From the NCBI RefSeq assembly GCF_026719705.1, contig NZ_JAPPRR010000004.1, forward strand, positions 248,001-312,000: DNA of 64,000 nucleotides, read 5' to 3'. This stretch comes from Pseudokordiimonas caeni. Its GTDB lineage: Bacteria; Pseudomonadota; Alphaproteobacteria; Sphingomonadales; Kordiimonadaceae. This document shows positions 1 through 9,368 of this stretch, piece after piece; the first letter of the stretch is position 1; each line of letters opens with the position of its first letter. The notes beneath the pieces were generated by a model, which saw only the letters and a list, made by a program, of their open reading frames with translations, was not told the DNA's origin and searched no databases. The position numbers and the translations under genes are program-made.

Positions 1-1541
1 TCCACCGTCACCACATCATCCGGCAGCCACCATTTGGCGCAGCGGCTGTCGAGGAATTCGAGCATATTGTCGCGGCTGACCGTCTTGCCTTCCTTCACCG
101 TGATGATCATCAGCGGGCGTTCTTCCCATTTCGGGTGACGCACGCCGATGACGGCAGCTTCGGTCACGTCCGGATGCGCCACGGCCTCGTTTTCAAGATC
201 GATCGAGCTGATCCATTCACCACCCGACTTGATCACGTCTTTCGAGCGGTCGGTAATCTGGATATAGCTGGCGGGATCCAGCGCCGCCACGTCGCCCGTG
301 TCGAACCAGCCGCCATCGTCAAGGGCGGTTTCATCGGCGCGGTAATAGCTGTCGATCACCCACGGGCCACGGGCCATCAGGCGACCGGCGGTTTTGCCGT
401 CGCGCGGCAGCATGTTGCCGTCGTCGTCCTTGATGCACAGCTCCACGCCAATCGGCGGGCGGCCCTGCCTGACCTGATAGTCGAGCTTTTCCTCTGCCGA
501 CAGATCCATGATCGCGCCGTTTTCCGAACCAACGGAGCCGAGCGGGCTCATTTCCGTCATGCCCCACGCATGGTTGACTCGCACGCCATAATCCTTCTGG
601 AAGGTTTCGATCATCGAACGCGGCACTGCCGAGCCACCGATGGTGACCAGTTCCAGCGGCTTCATGTCCAGATTGTTTGCCTTGATATAGGCGAGCATAC
701 CGTTCCAGATGGTCGGCACTGCAGCCGTCACTGTGATGCCCTCGTCCTTGATCAGCTTATGCAGCGTCTCGGGATCATGGTGCGGACCATTGAGCACGAG
801 CTTGGAACCCGCCGCCGCCGTCGCATAAGGGATCGCCCATGCATTCGCATGGAACATTGGCACCACCGGCAGCACGGTCGAAACGGCGCTGATCTTCAAC
901 GTGTCGGTCGAAAGGCAGACAAGGGTATGCAGGAAGTTCGAACGGTGGCTATACAGCACCCCCTTCGGGTGCCCCGTCGTTCCGGATGTGTAACAAAGAC
1001 CACACGCAGTATTTTCATCCAGCTCCGGCCATTCGAAGGTACCCGGCTCGGCGGCGAGCAGCGCTTCATAGGAATGCACGTTCGGCAGGCTGGTCTGCGG
1101 CATATGCTCGGGGCCGACCATGATGATGTAATGTTCGATCGACTTCATCATCGGCGCCAGTTTTTCAACCAGCGGCAGGAAGGTGATATCGAACATGAGG
1201 ACCTTGTCCTCGGCATGATTGGCGATATAGACAATCTGTTCCGGGAAAAGCCGCGGGTTGATCGTATGGTTCACCGCCCCCATGCCGGACGAGGCATACC
1301 ACGCTTCCACATGGCGGTTGGTATTCCAGGCGAGCGTGGCCACGCGGTCACCTTGCTTCACACCAAGCTTCGCCAGCGCCTCGGCGCACTGGCGCGAGCG
1401 GCGGGCGACATCGCCCCAGGTCATCCGCACCTGCCCGCCTTCGGGCTGCATGCTGATCACCTCGCGTTTCGGGTGATTGATTTCCGCGTGTGTAAGAATC
1501 TTCGAGACCAGAAGCGGCCAGTTTTGCATGAGACCGAGCAT
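1..1541 (-). CDS. Long/medium-chain acyl-CoA synthetase (AlkK-like), 3' end outside window
   Basis: Activates a fatty acid to its CoA thioester through an acyl-adenylate, feeding beta-oxidation. About 513 codons are visible; the C-terminus lies beyond the window edge. The protein begins [11 protein letters not shown], the usual opening of the AlkK-like branch of AMP-forming synthetases. The P-loop-like motif [12 protein letters not shown] is at residues 184-195, and the later ANL-family segments YRADET, GWFDTGD and [15 protein letters not shown] are all present. The ATG at 1541 has a good Shine-Dalgarno (plus-strand acctccctt, 1552-1560). An upstream ATG at 1551 is out of frame. The gene stands alone on minus, divergent from eipA. 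The family assignment is firm; chain-length preference cannot be read from sequence. Confidence 0.93.
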   Translation of the reverse strand, partial: MLGLMQNWPLLVSKILTHAEINHPKREVISMQPEGGQVRMTWGDVARRSRQCAEALAKLGVKQGDRVATLAWNTNRHVEAWYASSGMGAVNHTINPRLFPEQIVYIANHAEDKVLMFDITFLPLVEKLAPMMKSIEHYIIMVGPEHMPQTSLPNVHSYEALLAAEPGTFEWPELDENTACGLCYTSGTTGHPKGVLYSHRSNFLHTLVCLSTDTLKISAVSTVLPVVPMFHANAWAIPYATAAAGSKLVLNGPHHDPETLHKLIKDEGITVTAAVPTIWNGMLAYIKANNLDMKPLELVTIGGSAVPRSMIETFQKDYGVRVNHAWGMTEMSPLGSVGSENGAIMDLSAEEKLDYQVRQGRPPIGVELCIKDDDGNMLPRDGKTAGRLMARGPWVIDSYYRADETALDDGGWFDTGDVAALDPASYIQITDRSKDVIKSGGEWISSIDLENEAVAHPDVTEAAVIGVRHPKWEERPLMIITVKEGKTVSRDNMLEFLDSRCAKWWLPDDVVTV

Positions 1542-1766
1542 CGCCAGTCATACCTCCCTTCGTGCATATTTTCCCCGACGCGATATTGGGATACAGGCCG
1601 TGGGCTTTCAAGAGAAAGCGACATGACAGAAACTTGATTGCCCTAATCCTGCCACAGCGGCCTATTAGCCATGACAGACAGTTGCCCGGCATGGGGAAAG
1701 AGCGTTATGCTCGCCCCCGAAATCCGGGCACCGCAAGGTTCGGAACAGAATCGGGGGTATTCAATC

Positions 1767-2369
1767 ATGTCAGGCACGTCACCTCGTTCGTGGCACCATC
1801 AGGGTCATTGGCTGGCCCTTCTGATGATCGGCTTCATCGCCGTCCTCGTCGCATCGATCGCCGCTGCAGCGCAATCGACCGATGAAAACACCTACGACGA
1901 AGCCACCATCGTTGAAAAAGGCTCCGCCTACCTCGGCGAAGGCGCCGAAGTGATGGCAAAGACGCTTGAGGGCATCTTCAAGAAGAACGGTCGCCCCAAC
2001 GCCTATATCGAAGGCTCGGAAGCGGGCGGCGGCCTGATCGTGGGCCTCCGGTACGGCGATGGCATGCTCAATCACAAGATTGAGGGCCAGCGCAAGGTGC
2101 ACTGGACCGGCCCATCGATCGGGCTTGATGCTGGTGCCGACGCCGTGAAGGTCTTCGCGCTTGTTTACGGCCTTTATGACACGCAGGAAATCTACCGCCG
2201 CATCAGCGCCATGGAAGGCAGCTTCTATTATGTCGGCGGCCTTGGCATCAGCATGTATGGCAACAAGGATTTCACGATTGCCATGGTGCGGGTGGGTGTG
2301 GGCCTTCGGGCGCAAGCCTCGCTCGGCTACCTCAACATCACCGAAAAGCGCCGCTGGGTGCCCTTCTGA
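1767..2369 (+). CDS. eipA: EipA/DUF1134 envelope integrity protein
   Basis: A 200-residue member of the DUF1134 family. The Brucella homologue EipA is a periplasmic protein needed for cell envelope integrity; its biochemical activity is not established. Residues about 15-36 form a hydrophobic signal segment. The rest is the conserved domain, including EKGSAYLGEGAEVMAKTLEG, EAGGGLIVGLRYG and the GPSIGLDAGADAVKVFALVY stretch. The ATG at 1767 is chosen because it follows a GGGGGT ribosome-site-like tract and leaves a normal signal peptide; the frame is open further upstream. It is monocistronic, divergent from the acyl-CoA synthetase, and closed by a strong hairpin terminator. Confidence 0.88.
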   Translation: MSGTSPRSWHHQGHWLALLMIGFIAVLVASIAAAAQSTDENTYDEATIVEKGSAYLGEGAEVMAKTLEGIFKKNGRPNAYIEGSEAGGGLIVGLRYGDGMLNHKIEGQRKVHWTGPSIGLDAGADAVKVFALVYGLYDTQEIYRRISAMEGSFYYVGGLGISMYGNKDFTIAMVRVGVGLRAQASLGYLNITEKRRWVPF

Positions 2370-2393
2370 GGAAGATCATTCAGACCATATGCG

Positions 2394-2425
2394 AAAAGGC
2401 CCGGCAGCGATGTCTGGGCCTTTTT
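2394..2425 (+). terminator. Rho-independent terminator of eipA
   Basis: AAAAGGCCC and GGGCCTTTTT form a perfect stem around a 13-base loop, ending in a T run. It lies 24 bases after the eipA stop and abuts the 3' end of the convergent JAMM gene, so it may serve both. Confidence 0.8.
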
Positions 2426-2847
2426 CATTTTGTGGCGTTACCGGCAAGCCGCACTTCAACGAGATCGCCGGGCTGATGCTCCGACGCCCGCCAGCACCGT
2501 GTTTCGCATCGGCCGCCCTGAACGGCGGTGATGAGCCAGACCCAGCTGGGCTCCACCGAGCGGGCGCGGTCTTCATCCGAAGGCTCAGGCCGGCCGCCCG
2601 GGTGGCTGTGCCAAACACCTACAATCGCCGGGCCGCCTTCGCGCGCCTCGCGGTGCAGGCGCAGGAGAAGGGCGGGATCGATCTCGAAATGTCGGGCAGG
2701 GTCGCCTTCGGTCACGTTGGGGCTTGGCACATGGCCCACGACATGATCCGGCGCGCCCATCAGCATGGCACACGCTTCATGCGGCGCAGCCTGCAGCGCC
2801 AGCGTCTCGAGCGCCTCGAGAAGCCCCGGCGCCAGCTTTACGCTCAT
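2425..2847 (-). CDS. JAMM/MPN+ domain metalloprotease (M67 family)
   Basis: A 140-residue single-domain JAB1/MPN protein. The JAMM zinc site is complete: Glu24, His80 and His82 in HSHP, Ser90 and Asp93, spaced HxHP-x6-Sx2D. Bacterial stand-alone members often act on small ubiquitin-like sulfur carriers or other C-terminal peptides, but no sulfur-carrier gene is next to it, so the substrate is unknown. The start at 2847 is favoured over an upstream ATG at 2865 because it overlaps the DUF6476 stop as ATGA, indicating translational coupling. The pair runs divergently from rluD. Confidence 0.8.
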   Translation of the reverse strand: MSVKLAPGLLEALETLALQAAPHEACAMLMGAPDHVVGHVPSPNVTEGDPARHFEIDPALLLRLHREAREGGPAIVGVWHSHPGGRPEPSDEDRARSVEPSWVWLITAVQGGRCETRCWRASEHQPGDLVEVRLAGNATK

Positions 2848-3218
2848 TTCGGGATATGGACCCAACGTTCGGCGCCGGTTGCCTGATCAAGCACGAGGAT
2901 ATGGTCGCCGTCCTCCCCGCGGAAGGTCAGCACCAGCCGGTCACCTGAAAGGGCGGTTGAAACCAGCATCGTGCCTGCCGGGCGCCTGACACTGATTTCG
3001 CCGGTGGCCAAAGGCACCACCGGCGTGGAGACAGTCGGGCCGGCTGTTTCGGGCGGCAAGGGTTCGTCCCCGAGCCCCGTCATGATCTTCGTCACAATGG
3101 CAACGAGCATACCGACGATGGCGATGCCGAGCACGATGACGAGCACCTTCAGCCACATGGGCGGACGGTCATACTCAACATCCTCACCGGACGTGACTTT
3201 TGGGTCGGCAGCAGCCAT
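2844..3218 (-). CDS. DUF6476-like single-pass membrane protein
   Basis: A 124-residue protein with a short acidic N-terminus, one transmembrane helix at about residues 22-44, and a small C-terminal domain that ends VLDQATGAERWVHIPK. The single helix makes an inner-membrane anchor with a periplasmic beta-rich tail likely. It resembles the alphaproteobacterial DUF6476 family, which has no known function. The ATG at 3218 begins directly opposite the rluD promoter region, 11 bases from the rluD start. The open frame upstream of 3218 is antisense to rluD and is rejected. It is co-translated with the JAMM gene through an ATGA overlap. Confidence 0.75.
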   Translation of the reverse strand: MAAADPKVTSGEDVEYDRPPMWLKVLVIVLGIAIVGMLVAIVTKIMTGLGDEPLPPETAGPTVSTPVVPLATGEISVRRPAGTMLVSTALSGDRLVLTFRGEDGDHILVLDQATGAERWVHIPK

Positions 3219-3229
3219 ATAGTGTCTCC

Positions 3230-4285
3230 ATGAACGAGAAGCCGAACGACGAAATCGACGATGATGAGCTTGACGGCGCCGACGCCGCAGCAACCAGCCT
3301 GAGCGCGACGGTGCCCGAAGGTGGCAGCGGCCGGCTGGACCGGTTTCTGGCCGAAGCCTTCGCCGACCTGTCACGCTCGCGGATCAAGGCCCTCATCGAG
3401 GAAGGCAATGTGCGCCTCAACGGCGCCAATGCCCCCGGCACCATACTCAGCGCCTCGCGCGCGGTCAAACCCGGCGAGACTTTCTCGGTTGTCATTCCGC
3501 CGCCCGAAGCACCCTTGCCACTGCCCGAGGATATCCCGCTGGATGTGGTTTACGAGGACGAACACCTGATCGTCGTCAACAAGGCACCGGGCATGGTGGT
3601 GCATCCAGCCGCAGGCAGCCCCAATGGCACGCTTGTCAATGCGCTCCTCTTCCATTGCGGTGACAGCCTTTCGGGCATCGGCGGCGTGAAGCGTCCCGGC
3701 ATCGTCCACCGGATCGACAAGGATACCTCCGGCCTTCTGGTAATGGCGAAGCATGACAAGGCCCACGCAGGGCTGGCCGCACAGTTCGCCGACCATAGTA
3801 TCGAGCGGCTTTATGCCGCTATCTGCCGCGGCATTCCGTCACCCGTTGCCGGCCGCATCGAGGGCAATATCGCCCGCCACCCGGTGGACCGCAAACGCAT
3901 GGCGGTGACGCCGACGGGCGGCAAATGGGCTGCGACCCATTATCGCACCATCCATGCCTTCGCCCACAACGGTCATCCTGTGGCAGTCCTCATCGAATGC
4001 AAGCTGGAAACGGGTCGTACCCATCAGGTGCGCGTACATATGACCCACATCGGCCATCCGCTTGTGGGCGACCCTGTTTACGGCCGCACCCACAAGCTGC
4101 CCTCCACCACCCCTGCGGCGGCGCGCGGCGCCATCCTTGGCTTCACCCGGCAGGCGCTGCATGCCCGTGTGCTCGGATTTGTGCATCCGGTGACCGGCGA
4201 GACCTTGAGATTTGAAAGCGAACTCCCACATGACATGATGTCGCTTCTCGGCGCGCTTGATCCGCTGCGCCTCAGCGATACCTGA
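3230..4285 (+). CDS. rluD: RluA/RluD-family 23S rRNA pseudouridine synthase
   Basis: Converts uridines to pseudouridine in large-subunit rRNA. In the 351-residue protein, an acidic leader is followed by an S4 RNA-binding domain (about 33-80, GRLDRFLAEAF onward). The catalytic domain carries the family signature HRIDKDTSGLLV near residue 160, with Asp163 as nucleophile. Further family motifs are GMVVHPAAG and ETGRTHQVRVHM. The S4 domain and length fit RluD better than RluA or RluC, though exact target uridines are inferred. The ATG at 3230 starts 11 bases from the divergent DUF6476 start, so both genes share a very compact promoter region. It is followed by rpoH. Confidence 0.88.
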   Translation: MNEKPNDEIDDDELDGADAAATSLSATVPEGGSGRLDRFLAEAFADLSRSRIKALIEEGNVRLNGANAPGTILSASRAVKPGETFSVVIPPPEAPLPLPEDIPLDVVYEDEHLIVVNKAPGMVVHPAAGSPNGTLVNALLFHCGDSLSGIGGVKRPGIVHRIDKDTSGLLVMAKHDKAHAGLAAQFADHSIERLYAAICRGIPSPVAGRIEGNIARHPVDRKRMAVTPTGGKWAATHYRTIHAFAHNGHPVAVLIECKLETGRTHQVRVHMTHIGHPLVGDPVYGRTHKLPSTTPAAARGAILGFTRQALHARVLGFVHPVTGETLRFESELPHDMMSLLGALDPLRLSDT

Positions 4286-4407
4286 AAGAAGCCACCCCGC
4301 CCGCCGATCATCGGAAGGTGATTTGACGGAGACGGTGGCTTGTTGCATGGTCATGAGAAGAAATTCGGTCAGAAACCGAAGCGTTTGCGACAAGAGAGGA
4401 ACCAAGC

Positions 4408-5313
4408 ATGACAGCGATTCAGAGCAATCTGCCGACCCTGTCCCCGGAAGGAAGCCTCAGCCAATATCTGCAGGAAATCCGCCGTTTCCCCATGCTGGAT
4501 GCGGGCGAGGAATATATGCTTGCCAAGGCCTGGGCCGAACATGAGGACAGCAAGGCTGCCCACAAGCTCGTTACCTCGCATCTGCGGCTGGTGGCCAAGA
4601 TCGCCATGGGTTATCGCGGCTATGGCCTGCCGATTGCCGACCTCATTTCCGAAGGCAATGTGGGCATGATGCAGGCGGTGAAGCGTTTTGACCCCGAAAA
4701 GGGCTTTCGCCTTTCCACCTATGCCATGTGGTGGATTCGCGCCGCCATTCAGGAATATATCTTGCGCAGCTGGTCACTCGTGAAGATCGGCACCACCGCC
4801 GCGCAGAAAAAGCTGTTCTTCAACCTGCGCCGCCTGAAGGGCAAGATCCTTGCACTGGACGAAAGCGATTCCACGCTGAAGCCCGAACAGATCACCAAGA
4901 TCGCGACCGAGCTTGCGGTTTCGGAAGATGACGTCATCACCATGAACGGACGCCTTTCGGCAATGGACCATTCGCTGAATGCGCCCCTGAAGGCTGATAC
5001 GGAAGGTGAATGGCAGGACTGGCTGGTGGACGAGAGCCCCGATCAGGAAACGATCGTGGCCGAAGCGGAAGAGATGGACCAGCGCCGTGCCCTTCTGGTT
5101 GATGCCATGAAGGATCTGAACGAGCGCGAACGGCACATCCTCACCGCACGCCGCCTGACCGACCCCGCCACCACGCTTGAGGACCTGAGCCAGGAATATG
5201 GCATCAGCCGCGAACGCGTCCGCCAGATTGAGGTCCGCGCCTTCGAGAAAGTGCAGAAGGCGATCCGGGCAGCCGCTGAGGCGACGGGCACCGGCAATCT
5301 GGTCGACGCCTGA
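4408..5313 (+). CDS. rpoH: RNA polymerase heat-shock sigma factor RpoH (sigma-32)
   Basis: A 301-residue alternative sigma factor directing heat-shock transcription. Region 2 is intact (SHLRLVAKIAMGYRGYGLPI, AMWWIRAAIQEYILRSWSLV). The RpoH-specific box QKKLFFNLRR sits at residues 133-142 and separates it from RpoD. Region 4.2 near the C-terminus holds the helix-turn-helix (LSQEYGISRERVRQIEVRAF). The 122-base leader after rluD is long enough for its own promoter and for temperature-responsive structure, but I did not identify a clear element there. A hairpin terminator follows. An ftsH promoter of the RpoH type is present elsewhere in this window. Confidence 0.97.
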   Translation: MTAIQSNLPTLSPEGSLSQYLQEIRRFPMLDAGEEYMLAKAWAEHEDSKAAHKLVTSHLRLVAKIAMGYRGYGLPIADLISEGNVGMMQAVKRFDPEKGFRLSTYAMWWIRAAIQEYILRSWSLVKIGTTAAQKKLFFNLRRLKGKILALDESDSTLKPEQITKIATELAVSEDDVITMNGRLSAMDHSLNAPLKADTEGEWQDWLVDESPDQETIVAEAEEMDQRRALLVDAMKDLNERERHILTARRLTDPATTLEDLSQEYGISRERVRQIEVRAFEKVQKAIRAAAEATGTGNLVDA

Positions 5314-5337
5314 GCGGCACCCGCAAAATTCAAATGA

Positions 5338-5841
5338 TCAGGAACCCGACCCTTCGTGGTCGGGTTTCGTTTCTGCAGGGCCGGCCAGGATTTCGCCGCC
5401 CCATTGCTCAATCAGCGTCTGGCGCTGCTTTGTCAGTTGCCGCAGCCGTTCTTGCGAAAAGCTCTGAAGGACGATGGCAGCCACAACGGGCCCCATGAAA
5501 ACAAGGATATAGCCGAGCGCGGCGCCGGCAAAAGCGAGCGCGAGACCATATGTGTCAAAGACTGGCGGATTCATCACCTGCTGGCTTGGGCCTGAAATAG
5601 CAGCCAGAACACCCGCTAAGTTCGACAGGCCGACGACTTGCGCCTTAAGCCCGGCATAGATGCCCGTCGCCGTATAGACAATCACAATCGTCGGGATCAT
5701 GCCCAAGCAGAGAAGCGTGGCGGCCGGCATACTGAAGATCGCAAGGCCTGCCACCAGTAAAAGAAACAGCGGCATCAACCGCGCACCCACGCTGGGCACC
5801 CGTCGCATCCTGATCTGCTTGTTGCCGCCTCTGCGCGCCAT
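5338..5841 (-). CDS. Small multi-pass membrane protein paired with a pseudokinase
   Basis: A 167-residue protein I do not recognise as a named family. It has a basic N-terminus (MARRGGNKQIRMRR), then hydrophobic segments at roughly residues 20-50, 68-85 and 97-125. A charged C-terminal tail (FSQERLRQLTKQRQTLIEQW) may be a short coiled coil. It sits 12 bases downstream of the pseudokinase gene on the same strand, so the two are very likely one transcript and may form a membrane complex. Its 3' end is convergent with rpoH. Function unknown. Confidence 0.7.
   Translation of the reverse strand: MARRGGNKQIRMRRVPSVGARLMPLFLLLVAGLAIFSMPAATLLCLGMIPTIVIVYTATGIYAGLKAQVVGLSNLAGVLAAISGPSQQVMNPPVFDTYGLALAFAGAALGYILVFMGPVVAAIVLQSFSQERLRQLTKQRQTLIEQWGGEILAGPAETKPDHEGSGS
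5343..5374 (+). terminator. Terminator after rpoH
   Basis: AACCCGACC pairs with GGTCGGGTT around a six-base loop, followed by a T-rich stretch. It overlaps the last codons of the convergent membrane protein gene. Confidence 0.75.
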
Positions 5842-5853
5842 CCATTCAACTCC

Positions 5854-7881
5854 TTACAGGATCACCAGTGTCAGGCCGAAAACCGCGAGCGCCGTGGCAA
5901 TCAGGCGGGCTACCTTCAGGCCCTTTTGCTGGGCTTCCGGGTCTGCCGCCGTCATCTTGCGGGCAAGGCGCATGCGGTCCCGCTCGATCTGGATCATGGC
6001 CTGACGCGCCTGTGCGAATTCGGCTGCATCCTCATGGCTCAACCGGCTGACGTTCACCTCACGCACAAGGCGGGCGATATCACCGCTCTTCTTGACCTTT
6101 TCGACAAGCTTCTCGACTGCCTCGCGCCGCGACTTGCTGCGCAGCTTCTTGATCGCCGCCCCCAGCCCCTGCGTCACCTTGGCTGTCAGGTTTGGCAGTG
6201 ATGGTATCTTGAGTTGCGCCTGCAGGGTTCCGAAAAACTCGGCCACGATGGTGTTGAAGCGGGCGGGGTCACCCTGTGCCGCCGCCATCTGGTTGATGTA
6301 ACGTTCGAGATCCAGCCCGTGCACAGCACAGAAGGCGGCGATATGCCGGTCATACATGGCCGTGTCGCCGCCGCCGGCACCGGCAAGGCGGTCAAGCGCC
6401 ATGATCAATTGCCTGACAGATCCGATCCAGACGCTTTTGAACCGCGAAGACTGGCAGGGCAAGGCAGAGTTAAGCTCGTACAGGACCCGTTCCATCCCCT
6501 TGCCGAGCTGGCGGCTGCTGGACATGTCGAAATATTTGCGCAGCGCCGTCGAATGACCATGCAGGCGGCCACTCTTGTCCGCCGCGATATCTACGAGGGT
6601 GGCGATGAAGGCAGAATCAAGAAGTTCGTCAAGGGCCGCGAGCGCATCCTTATCGTCCCGTGCAAAGGCATCGGCAACGACGGCCGGAAAAGCATCGAGG
6701 AACAGCGACAAAGACTTGTAACGGACAGGTCCCGTGGGATCGAGGAACATGCAGACCCGCGCCACCATCTCGAACTCGGCATTGCGGCCGGCGCCCATCG
6801 TGTCGCCGGGGCGCACAGCAAGGGCTCGGTCCAGCTTCTCGGTGAAGATCACATCACGCAGGCTTTGCTGCACCCACATCGGGAAATCGAGCTTGCGGAG
6901 AAATTTGGCCGCTGCAAGCGGGTTCCGCCCGAAGGCGTCGGCCAACAAGCGGCGATCGACATAGGCTGTGCCTTCAAACTTGGAGGGCCGGTTCATCGCC
7001 CACGACTTCATCGGGGTGCGCTTCGGGGCGGTATTGCCCTCGTACCAGCCGATGACATCCGCCGCAATCCAGCGGGCCTCGGGCTCGTCCGCCATCAGCC
7101 CACGCAGCAGAACCCCAAGTGTACCCGGCACGTCCCGCCCACCGGAGAGCGCCCAGAAGGAGCCCTGGTTGACCCGTGCGGTGAGAAGACTGTCCCTATC
7201 CCTGCCGGACCAAAGCATTTCCCCGAAATAGAGACATTGCAGGGTGGCACCAAGCTGGTAATAGTCCGCCGCTTCGCTGCCCTGCCCGCGCCCTGCTTCC
7301 TGTGCGAAGGCAAGTTCCAAAGGTTCAAGCCCCATGGGCTGTTTGTAGCCGGCCGGCGTGCTGTAGCATTCGCCGAGCACGATATCCTCGCCTTCCTTGT
7401 TGGCGAAATAGATAGCCGTTGGCCGGATGCAACGGTGATAGACGCCGCGCTTGTGAAGGCCAGCGAGCGCTTTCAGCAGTTGCAGTGCGATGCTCTGGCG
7501 CAGGCGGCCCGTGTTGAGTTTGGGATGGACCTCACCCTTGGGACCGAGGAGCGCACCGCCGGTTGGGCGCTCGAAAATGGTGACAAGCCGCTGCTTCAGT
7601 CCACCCGGCAGATCGACATTCATCAGACCGCGCTCGATCGGGCAGATCAGCGAGGCAACAGGATCATCGGACAGATACTTGAAAACCGTATTGCGGACCG
7701 AAATGGCAGGATTGTGCACAAGCGCATAATAGGCCCGGTCGGGATGTTCGGCATCCACAACCATATAGGCGTCGCCGCCCGGGGTTGAAAACTCGGGCAG
7801 CGGCTTCGATGTATCGATGCGGAAGCGTTCGCTGAACGCGTTCGCCTCGTTTGGCACCGGAACCTGTTCGCTACTCACCAC
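5854..7881 (-). CDS. Tail-anchored protein kinase-like protein lacking catalytic residues
   Basis: A 675-residue protein whose first ~290 residues follow the protein kinase fold. A hinge-like segment FERPTGGALL is followed by a catalytic-loop equivalent LHKRGVYHRCIRPTAIYF at about 142-159, and then EDIVLGECYS. The HRD aspartate is replaced by Cys151 and the DFG motif reads LGE (169-171). No VAIK lysine is evident in AYYALVHN, so it looks like a pseudokinase. Residues ~300-640 are mainly helical without a family I recognise. A hydrophobic C-terminus (about 658-675, ATALAVFGLTLVIL) looks like a tail anchor. It is followed by the small membrane protein gene. It lies 133 bases downstream of purA. 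Confidence 0.75.
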   Translation of the reverse strand: MVSSEQVPVPNEANAFSERFRIDTSKPLPEFSTPGGDAYMVVDAEHPDRAYYALVHNPAISVRNTVFKYLSDDPVASLICPIERGLMNVDLPGGLKQRLVTIFERPTGGALLGPKGEVHPKLNTGRLRQSIALQLLKALAGLHKRGVYHRCIRPTAIYFANKEGEDIVLGECYSTPAGYKQPMGLEPLELAFAQEAGRGQGSEAADYYQLGATLQCLYFGEMLWSGRDRDSLLTARVNQGSFWALSGGRDVPGTLGVLLRGLMADEPEARWIAADVIGWYEGNTAPKRTPMKSWAMNRPSKFEGTAYVDRRLLADAFGRNPLAAAKFLRKLDFPMWVQQSLRDVIFTEKLDRALAVRPGDTMGAGRNAEFEMVARVCMFLDPTGPVRYKSLSLFLDAFPAVVADAFARDDKDALAALDELLDSAFIATLVDIAADKSGRLHGHSTALRKYFDMSSSRQLGKGMERVLYELNSALPCQSSRFKSVWIGSVRQLIMALDRLAGAGGGDTAMYDRHIAAFCAVHGLDLERYINQMAAAQGDPARFNTIVAEFFGTLQAQLKIPSLPNLTAKVTQGLGAAIKKLRSKSRREAVEKLVEKVKKSGDIARLVREVNVSRLSHEDAAEFAQARQAMIQIERDRMRLARKMTAADPEAQQKGLKVARLIATALAVFGLTLVIL

Positions 7882-8014
7882 GCCATCTCCGCTGCGCCAG
7901 ACAGCGGTCTCTGCCGGCGCCCCCCGCCGCCAGTAAACCGATGCCCAAACATGGTCGGTACTTTGGCGGAAACGCCGTGACGATGCAATTGGTTAATAAG
8001 GCTGCCCTATAGCC

Positions 8015-9307
8015 TCAGCCGAGGAAGGGATCCCGCACGAGGATCGTGTCGTCGCGCTCGGGGCTCGTCGACAGAAGCGCCACGGGCACGCCAATCAGTT
8101 CCTCGATCCGGCGGATATACTTGATTGCCGTAGCGGGCAGCTGGGCCCACGAACGCGCACCATAGGTGCTGTCTTTCCAGCCTTCGAGGGTCTCGTAAAC
8201 GGGCTCGACAGCGGCCTGATCTTCCATGCCATAGGGCAGGTAATCGACAACCTCACCCTTGTGCTTGTAACCGACGCAAACCTTGATCTCGTCAAGGCCG
8301 TCAAGCACGTCAAGCTTGGTGAGCGCAATGCCATGCACGCCCGAAATGGTCAGCGACTGGCGCACCAGCACGGCATCGAACCAGCCGCAGCGACGTGCGC
8401 GGCCCGTCACTGTGCCAAATTCACGGCCTTTCTCGCCGATATACTGGCCGATTTCGTCATTCAGTTCGGTCGGGAACGGGCCCGACCCCACGCGAGTGGT
8501 GTAGGCCTTGGTGATGCCGAGAATGTAACCGAGCGAACCCGGCCCCATGCCCGAACCGCCCGAGGCCTGCCCCGCGATCGTGTTCGACGAGGTGACGAAT
8601 GGATAGGTGCCGTGGTCGACGTCCAGAAGCGTACCCTGCGCGCCTTCAAACAGGACTTTCGAACCGGCCTTCTGGGCTTCATCCAGCGTGCGCCAGACGT
8701 TCGACACATAGGGCAGGATCTTCGGCGCCAGCGCCATCAGATCGTCGGCGATGGCTTTCGCATCAATCTCCGGATGGCCGAGGCCGCGAAGCAGCGCATT
8801 GTGGTGTGTCAGCGCGACTTCAAGGCGGGCTTCCACGATCTCGCGCGACTGCAGGTCACACACGCGAATGGCGCGGCGACCGACCTTGTCTTCGTAAGCG
8901 GGGCCAATGCCGCGGCGGGTGGTGCCGATCTTCACGCCTTTGGTGGCGTCTTCACGAATACCATCAAGATCGCGGTGGTAGGGCATGATGAGGGTGGCGT
9001 TGGCAGCGATCTGCAGGTTGGCGGGGGATACATCCACACCCTGCCCCTTGATCGCCTCGATTTCCTTCAGGAGCGCCCACGGATCAACAACGACACCGTT
9101 GCCGATAACGCTGATCTTGCCACCGCGCACAATGCCCGAAGGCAGCAGCGACAACTTATAGACCTTGCCATCGATGACCAGCGTGTGGCCGGCATTATGC
9201 CCGCCCTGGAAGCGCACAACCACGTCGGCGCGTTCGGACAGCCAATCGACAATCTTGCCTTTGCCTTCGTCGCCCCACTGGGACCCGACGACTACCACAT
9301 TGCCCAT
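8015..9307 (-). CDS. purA: Adenylosuccinate synthetase
   Basis: Catalyses GTP-dependent conversion of IMP and aspartate to adenylosuccinate, the first committed step to AMP. The 430-residue protein has the usual PurA length. The GTP P-loop [11 protein letters not shown] is at the N-terminus, followed by [24 protein letters not shown] and [20 protein letters not shown]. The start at 9307 ([18 protein letters not shown]) matches the family N-terminus and has an AGGGG ribosome site; the longer open frame reaches into hisZ and is rejected. It is the last gene of the serC-serA-hisZ-purA run, 61 bases after hisZ. Confidence 0.97.
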   Translation of the reverse strand: MGNVVVVGSQWGDEGKGKIVDWLSERADVVVRFQGGHNAGHTLVIDGKVYKLSLLPSGIVRGGKISVIGNGVVVDPWALLKEIEAIKGQGVDVSPANLQIAANATLIMPYHRDLDGIREDATKGVKIGTTRRGIGPAYEDKVGRRAIRVCDLQSREIVEARLEVALTHHNALLRGLGHPEIDAKAIADDLMALAPKILPYVSNVWRTLDEAQKAGSKVLFEGAQGTLLDVDHGTYPFVTSSNTIAGQASGGSGMGPGSLGYILGITKAYTTRVGSGPFPTELNDEIGQYIGEKGREFGTVTGRARRCGWFDAVLVRQSLTISGVHGIALTKLDVLDGLDEIKVCVGYKHKGEVVDYLPYGMEDQAAVEPVYETLEGWKDSTYGARSWAQLPATAIKYIRRIEELIGVPVALLSTSPERDDTILVRDPFLG

Positions 9308-9368
9308 GACTATACCCCTTATCACCGTTGGAAAGGCCCGATACGGGCCGGATTTCGCGCTGAAAATG

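Noticed and set aside
135-1637. A 500-codon plus-strand frame at the window start
   Set aside because: The minus strand encodes a clear acyl-CoA synthetase across the same interval; the plus frame is its shadow.
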